From assembly GCF_024362765.1 (NCBI RefSeq), contig NZ_CP093302.1, forward strand, positions 678,001 through 742,000: 64,000 nt of DNA, in the 5' to 3' direction. The DNA comes from Alkalihalobacillus sp. LMS6. Its GTDB lineage: Bacteria > Bacillota > Bacilli > Bacillales > Bacillaceae_D. Positions 59,361 to 64,000 of the stretch are shown one piece after another (position 1 is the stretch's first letter; every line of letters starts with the position of its first letter). The position numbers were made by a program, and so were the translations under genes. The notes below the pieces were generated by a model. The model was not told the origin of the DNA and did not search any database. It saw only the letters and a list, made by a program, of their open reading frames with translations.

Positions 59361-59873
59361 TTATAATTTATCCAGCATATCAAGAGATGCTTTGTTGAAT
59401 GCAGGGATATCATCCGGTATACGGCTCGTTACTAAGTTACGTGATACAACCACTTCTTTGTCGACCACGTTTGCGCCAGCGTTCTCCAAATCTTTACGGA
59501 CAGAGACGAAGCTTGTCATTTCGTGACCTTTCAATAGATCAGTGTCGACAAGGAACTGAGGTCCGTGACAGATTGCGAAAACTGGTTTTTCTTCTTTCAT
59601 AAAGTGTGTGGCAAACTCAGCGTGTTTCGGATCAGCTCGTAACATATCAGGTGAAAATCCTCCTGGTACGAGTAATGCATCGAAATCTTCCGGTTTCACG
59701 TCGTTTACGTTTTTATCAATTTTAAACGTTTCACCATTTTTACCAGTGATTTTGTTGTCGTCGTTTGAATTTAATAATGTCACACTATGTCCAGCTTCTT
59801 CATATGAGCGAACTGGATCCGTTAATTCAACATCTTCTACCATATCTGTAACAAGTACTGCGATTTTAGCCAT
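59361..59873 (-). CDS. yfkM: DJ-1/PfpI family protein YfkM-like
   Basis: Predicted 170-residue protein that closely resembles the B. subtilis general stress protein YfkM (172 residues). The nucleophile elbow AICHGPQ carries Cys at residue about 100, the conserved Glu is in the N-terminal MVEDVELTDP, and LLVPGGFSPDMLRAD precedes it. PfpI members are described as stress-related proteases, glyoxalases or deglycases, so activity is uncertain. AGGAGTG lies seven bases before the ATG. Confidence 0.85.
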   Translation of the reverse strand: MAKIAVLVTDMVEDVELTDPVRSYEEAGHSVTLLNSNDDNKITGKNGETFKIDKNVNDVKPEDFDALLVPGGFSPDMLRADPKHAEFATHFMKEEKPVFAICHGPQFLVDTDLLKGHEMTSFVSVRKDLENAGANVVDKEVVVSRNLVTSRIPDDIPAFNKASLDMLDKL

Positions 59874-59941
59874 CTTGTATCACTCCTATAAAAAATTTGG
59901 TGTACTTACTGTTTACCCGATTCATCTTGAGAAAAACATTT

Positions 59942-61360
59942 TTATTCAGGGTCTTTATCTTCAACCTTCATCTTCCCAGTGTAAAAGACACCTAGGCACC
60001 AGAAGGCAATCATTAAGATTGTAACGACAATCAACACTGGAATCGAACCGAATTGTATGATAAATGGTATGGCTGCAGCGGTCACGAGTCCTCCCCCTAC
60101 CATTGGTTCAAAAAGAATTTGTTTGTAACCAAATGCATCAAGAGCTGGTGATTTATTCTCAGGGTCGACGATACGCATGAGCATGATTCCAGTTGCGGCA
60201 ACACCCATTCCTTGACCAAAGTCGCCAATTCCTCGTTCAAACCAATAATTCGGGATCATTTTCGGTCCTAACCATAAGAAGAATACGAGGTTACTGATAA
60301 TACCACCTAAAGCTAATAGAATAAACGGTATAATGTTATCGCCAATGACCGTTAATGAAAGCGAGGCTATGGCACTAATGATTAATAAATCGAGTGCAAC
60401 ACCTTGAATTCTTGAGATTGTTTGCCGATCTACGAGTCTACGTTTATCGAATTTCGCTAAAAATAGTTGTAATATTATCCCCCCAACCATTGCCATCGGG
60501 AAGAGCGGTACATATTCAAATAGATAGATATCGTATGCTTGACCGTAGGTAACGTCTTCTAGCCAAACAAATCCTTCCAGTAAAACATAGCCAATAAAAA
60601 TGGCAATCGCAATAAAGCCAAGATGTAGGGCAAGTGGCTCAATCGATACTGGGGATGTCGTTTGTACACCAGCCGATTCACGTTTTTGCTCAGCTACGAC
60701 ACCGCTTTTTTGGTCGATTGAAATATCGTCAGGATGATTAAGGGTTCTTGTTTTGCCTTTACGTGCTGCCCAGTTTACTAAAATCATTCCGATGATAACA
60801 CCGGAAAGCATTCCTACTGTTGCTAAACCGATAGCAAGATCATAGCCTTCTTCAAAACCAATGTCTTCAAACGTTCCAGACAAGCCGGCAGCTGTACCAT
60901 GCCCGCCAACGAAACTAATTTCAATCAATGCGCCTGCGGCTGGGCTTAATCCAAACAGTGGTGTCAAAATCGTAATGGCAAGTAAAATCCCTATAACATA
61001 ATGCCCCCATGACATCGTGTAGCCTAACGCTACTTGTGGTCCACCTGTTTGCCAAATTTCTTTCGGTTTTGGCAGAACAAAGCCTATAAAAAGAGCAGCA
61101 AATACAACATTAATGAGTAGACCAGGAAGTTCTCCCCACACATCTACAATGGCAGAAGTGAAAATCCCGCCGTCTTCTAAAAAATCACCGCCAAAATGGC
61201 CGATGACTTCTGGTCCGAGTAATAAGGCCACAAATCCACCAATTAAGGAACTTGGTAAAAATAGCGATTGAAAAAGAGGTACTTTTAAACGGATCCATTT
61301 TCCAATCGCGAGCATCATCGCAATAATAATTATGGCCATACCGATAACTTCAAGACTCAT
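59942..61360 (-). CDS. gltS: Sodium/glutamate symporter GltS-like
   Basis: Predicted 472-residue membrane protein with 10 to 12 helices. It has the GltS features: SLFLPSSLIGGFVALLLGP near residue 32, the reentrant GGHGTAAGLSGTFED near residue 152, and GVAATGIMLMRIVDPE near residue 395 as the second repeat. A hydrophilic central loop (about 202-240) separates the inverted repeats. The ATG at 61360 is eight bases from AGGAG. Sodium-driven uptake is common in alkaliphiles. Members use glutamate, but substrate is not fixed by the sequence. Confidence 0.8.
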   Translation of the reverse strand: MSLEVIGMAIIIIAMMLAIGKWIRLKVPLFQSLFLPSSLIGGFVALLLGPEVIGHFGGDFLEDGGIFTSAIVDVWGELPGLLINVVFAALFIGFVLPKPKEIWQTGGPQVALGYTMSWGHYVIGILLAITILTPLFGLSPAAGALIEISFVGGHGTAAGLSGTFEDIGFEEGYDLAIGLATVGMLSGVIIGMILVNWAARKGKTRTLNHPDDISIDQKSGVVAEQKRESAGVQTTSPVSIEPLALHLGFIAIAIFIGYVLLEGFVWLEDVTYGQAYDIYLFEYVPLFPMAMVGGIILQLFLAKFDKRRLVDRQTISRIQGVALDLLIISAIASLSLTVIGDNIIPFILLALGGIISNLVFFLWLGPKMIPNYWFERGIGDFGQGMGVAATGIMLMRIVDPENKSPALDAFGYKQILFEPMVGGGLVTAAAIPFIIQFGSIPVLIVVTILMIAFWCLGVFYTGKMKVEDKDPE

Positions 61361-61589
61361 AAACATAACTCCTATCCAGTTGAATGTTGAAGCGAATCTC
61401 TCTTTTTATAGCGACATCATGTGCAAATAGGAGAATCGTTCGAATCGTAATCTAATTACGTTTTTTACCCTAGAAAGAATGGAAGAAAACCTTTTTAGAA
61501 AAAATGGGGGATTTTGGTTGCTGGAAGAAGGGGAAAGACAACGCTTGTCGCCTCGTTTAAGAGGGAAGCATTGTCTTACGTAGGTAACT

Positions 61590-63407
61590 TCAAGTGTTAA
61601 ATGAATAGGAGTGGAGAACATATTTTGTTGAAAAACCGACCGATTTATATAAACGAACGGTTGAACGGTCTGTTGCTGAAACCGTCAAATCTAATGTTGA
61701 TAGATTGTAATCGTTAAACAGGACAGTAACCCCATGTTGAAGAATTTCTTTTCCAATTCCTTGACCACGCTCGCTTTCTTTAACAGCAAGATATTCTATG
61801 CTACCTTCGTCGTGTTCGGGGTTTGCTTCAATATACGTATAGCCACAAACGTTCTGATGCTTTTTGTAAATAAGTAAGCGTCTTTTATCATTTAATCGTT
61901 CAAGGATGGTTTGACTGTCAAAGTACGTTTCAGGAAAGGCATATTCATGAATAGAAGCAAAGGTTTCTCGATCGGCTTCCTGGTAAGGGTGAATTTGGCT
62001 AGTTCCTGTTGCAGTATGGTCTTTACGTGGTAAAGACATGGCGTAATACGTTCCTTCTTTTTTTGCTTGAAGGTTGTTAAGAAATGTTTGAACCGATTTA
62101 TTTTTATCGTTAATAAAAAAGTGATATGTGCGTGCTTGTTTCTTCTGCGGGTGTCCGTGCCAAAGTTGGTTGGCGAGGGACTCATCATAGTCTTTATGTA
62201 AAAAAGGCCCCCATACCTCAGCATCTTCCTCGTCAAAATCAAAGCATAACACTCCGACAAATTGATCATTTTTTGTCGCAACGAGACAGTCTTCTAAAAG
62301 GATGTTCTCTTCCACTAACGTACTTTCTATCTCCGCAGCATCTGTTCCGCAGTAACCAATATGTGCTTCTGGTCGTTGATTCAAGTTTGCCAGGAGTTTG
62401 GCTAACGTACGATAGCACTCTGCTGAATGAAAGACTAGATCTGGTTGCTTTTTCATGAACGTCAATGTTTGAATAGCATTGATTTCAAAAGAACGGTCAA
62501 TCTGGGAAAACGGCTTAATCGCAGCAATCAGTGCGCCGATAACAGGTGCTACACTTGGTGTAATGACCGCATAATGGTCCTTTTGTTTTGATAGTGCAGA
62601 TTGAACTAACGGAATTAGAACTGAATCCTGTTCTAAAATGCCGCCTGTTAACACGAGAGGAATAGTGTCTTGAAACGAAGCTTTTTTTGTGAGTGCTAAA
62701 ACGTTCGTTGCAATAGCCGCTGCTTCACTTGCGATAATCTTTGTGGCGACAGAGTCTTTTTGCTTATACGCTTGGAACACAAGTGGACTCAGTTGAGCAA
62801 TCGTCTGTTGTCCATTTTTCGCATATAGATAAGGGATAACTTCCTCTATAGAATGAACACGATAATGCTCTGTGATGAGCTGGGTAAGGATGGTTTGAGG
62901 ACTTGATTCATCTAACGTAGCGCGCAAGGCTTCGCGGCCAATGGAAAAACCACTTCCCTCATCTCCAAGAAGATAGCCCCAACCGCCAACACGGTGTTCA
63001 ATAGCTTGATCATCAACCGCATAGCTAACAGAACCGGTACCGGAAATTTGAATCATGCCTTGTTCGCCAAGGGTTCCTGAATATAGTGCGGCAATGGCAT
63101 CATGGGTCACAACAATCTGACTGTCGTTTGGGAGCAGGGGCATGAGTGCTTGTTTGATAGCATTTTGGTATACAGGTTGACTTGCGCCTGAAATTCCGCA
63201 ATAAATCGAGTGAACCAATTCATACGCAGTTTTGTGCTGTCGCTTTAATTGGTTAAGTAAGTGCGTTAATCTGGAGATACATATGTCCAGCCCTATACGA
63301 TTAGGGTTGGTTGCACCAATTGTTTGAAAGGCAAGAATATGACCTTCATCAGTGCCGATAACCGCTGACGTTTTCGTCCCGCCTCCGTCAATTCCGATAT
63401 AATACAT
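61590..63407 (-). CDS. BadF/N-acetylglucosamine-kinase-like domain fused to tandem GNAT-like acetyltransferase
   Basis: Predicted 605-residue two-part protein. Residues 1 to about 305 are an ASKHA-type sugar kinase: phosphate-1 loop GIDGGGTKTSAV near residue 5, THDAIAALYSG near residue 105, GTGSVSY (phosphate-2) and LTGGIL near residue 255. Residues about 315-605 are GNAT-like, probably two repeats, the second with acetyl-CoA loop ESERGQGIGKEIL and YLAVKE before it. Both parts share one continuous frame. ATG at 63407 is nine bases from AAAGG. It could couple amino-sugar phosphorylation with acetyl transfer, but this is inference. Confidence 0.75.
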   Translation of the reverse strand: MYYIGIDGGGTKTSAVIGTDEGHILAFQTIGATNPNRIGLDICISRLTHLLNQLKRQHKTAYELVHSIYCGISGASQPVYQNAIKQALMPLLPNDSQIVVTHDAIAALYSGTLGEQGMIQISGTGSVSYAVDDQAIEHRVGGWGYLLGDEGSGFSIGREALRATLDESSPQTILTQLITEHYRVHSIEEVIPYLYAKNGQQTIAQLSPLVFQAYKQKDSVATKIIASEAAAIATNVLALTKKASFQDTIPLVLTGGILEQDSVLIPLVQSALSKQKDHYAVITPSVAPVIGALIAAIKPFSQIDRSFEINAIQTLTFMKKQPDLVFHSAECYRTLAKLLANLNQRPEAHIGYCGTDAAEIESTLVEENILLEDCLVATKNDQFVGVLCFDFDEEDAEVWGPFLHKDYDESLANQLWHGHPQKKQARTYHFFINDKNKSVQTFLNNLQAKKEGTYYAMSLPRKDHTATGTSQIHPYQEADRETFASIHEYAFPETYFDSQTILERLNDKRRLLIYKKHQNVCGYTYIEANPEHDEGSIEYLAVKESERGQGIGKEILQHGVTVLFNDYNLSTLDLTVSATDRSTVRLYKSVGFSTKYVLHSYSFNT

Positions 63408-63640
63408 GTCGATCATCCTTTCTGACTCTAATCATAGCCGAATAAAAGAAGAATCGCTATAATAGATAGATAATTGAATCAATTTTCGTGTGGCGGACGC
63501 TTTCACCACAGTTACTGCCTTTGCATTTCGCAGAAACCTCTTTAATAACTATGGGTACGTGCTGGTAGGCCATGGCCATTTAATAAAGTGGAAGTTGTAT
63601 GCGTTGTCATTCGCAGGTTAATTAGTAACTCGAATGACTT

Positions 63641-63669
63641 TTGTCATGGTGAGCATAAGGATCTAAATA
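63641..63669 (+). promoter_or_regulatory. Probable promoter of the glcD-like gene
   Basis: TTGTCA (63641-63646), a 17-base spacer, and TAAATA (63664-63669). The intergenic region (63417-63711) also holds TGAAAGCGTCCG on the minus strand near 63488-63504, half of a cre-like site, and nothing else I can support. Confidence 0.45.
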
Positions 63670-63711
63670 AAACGACGACAGAGTGAAAATAGAACGTTGT
63701 TGAAGGGATGG

Positions 63712-64000
63712 ATGAGCGTGATAAGCGAACAAATAAAACAAGAATTTATTCAAATTGTCGGTGTACAAAACTATGAAGATTCATCAGCAAGTAAATTGGT
63801 CTACTCTTTTGATGCTACGCCTGGATTCCAAGCGATGCCGGATGCGGTGATTTCACCTCGAAATAAAGATGAGGTCGCACGTGTAGTAAAGGTATGCCAT
63901 GTACATAGCATACCAATTGTGCCAAGAGGAGCGGGTACGAATTTAAGTGCAGGTACAACGCCTTTAGCCGGAGGGATTGTGCTACTTTTTAAACACTTAG
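63712..64000 (+). CDS. glcD: Glycolate oxidase subunit GlcD-like, FAD-linked (3' end outside window)
   Basis: The first 96 residues of an FAD-binding-4 oxidase. The segment SFDATPGFQAMPDAVISPRN and the FAD pyrophosphate loop PIVPRGAGTNLSAGTTP (near residue 75) are typical of GlcD and D-lactate dehydrogenases. The substrate, glycolate or D-lactate, cannot be told from this fragment. AAGGG lies just upstream of the ATG at 63712; a GTG at 63718 has better spacing and could be the true start. The frame runs to the window end. Confidence 0.8.
   Translation, partial: MSVISEQIKQEFIQIVGVQNYEDSSASKLVYSFDATPGFQAMPDAVISPRNKDEVARVVKVCHVHSIPIVPRGAGTNLSAGTTPLAGGIVLLFKHL

Noticed and set aside
63480-63620. 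Palindromes GTGG...CCAC and GGCCATGGCC before glcD
   Set aside because: They are short, do not match a known operator, and are expected by chance at this length.

Overview
The window looks like the chromosome of a low-GC Bacillaceae, most likely an alkaliphilic Bacillus relative (Shouchella/Alkalihalobacillus type; the genus is my guess). Reasons: strong AAGGAGG-type ribosome binding sites, frequent TTG/GTG starts, sigma-A promoters, a T-box leader, the Firmicute AddAB pair, and homologues of B. subtilis YtpB, AadK, FosB, YvdD, NfrA, YjcF, YpzI, YfkM and BdbCD. Exported proteins are strongly acidic, as in alkaliphiles. I see no rRNA, tRNA, insertion sequence, prophage or CRISPR array.

Layout. 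1-7.2 kb: membrane and unknown proteins, an SDR, the sesquarterpene synthase YtpB, an acetyltransferase, AadK, an MFS transporter and a methyltransferase. 7.4-9.5 kb: a small membrane peptide and a second-type methionyl-tRNA synthetase behind a methionine T-box. 9.5-18.8 kb: a WYL regulator, DinB protein, FosB, an Rrf2 regulator with a frameshifted thioredoxin-reductase-like gene, AzlCD with a cupin regulator, a coupled LOG/hydrolase/metallopeptidase operon and an aldehyde dehydrogenase. 19-20.3 kb: an orphan AimR-like (arbitrium-type) receptor with its own operator-like upstream region. 20.3-30.8 kb: redox proteins, FetAB, a lipoprotein esterase, membrane proteins, and an MFS exporter preceded by what looks like a translational attenuator. 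31-38.1 kb: addB-addA. 38.3-47 kb: membrane proteins, an ECF-like sigma factor with a SnoaL-like tail, a Nudix-Nudix-kinase operon, and a MarR/GNAT/DHA2 exporter locus. 47-52.6 kb: small proteins, a repeat-bearing LysM-3D wall protein with WalR-like boxes, and a TetR-controlled SDR pair. 52.8-53.9 kb: BdbD-BdbC. 54-59.2 kb: a CUT1 sugar ABC operon with DUF624 and LacI genes and four operator/cre-like sites. 59.3-64 kb: YfkM, GltS, a GlcNAc-kinase-like/GNAT fusion and the start of glcD.

How the genes work together. Several loci are complete regulator-target modules with visible operators: TetR with a 27-bp palindrome and a cre-like site before the SDR pair; MarR with a 9-bp inverted repeat before YjcF and a DHA2 exporter; and LacI with operator-like palindromes before the sugar ABC genes. 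Drug and stress defence is prominent (AadK, FosB, an APH-fold kinase, four MFS exporters, a second MetRS). The most unusual items are the attenuator-like leader at 28149-28268, the AimR-like receptor outside any phage, and the kinase-acetyltransferase fusion at 61590-63407. All product names are homology judgements made by eye.
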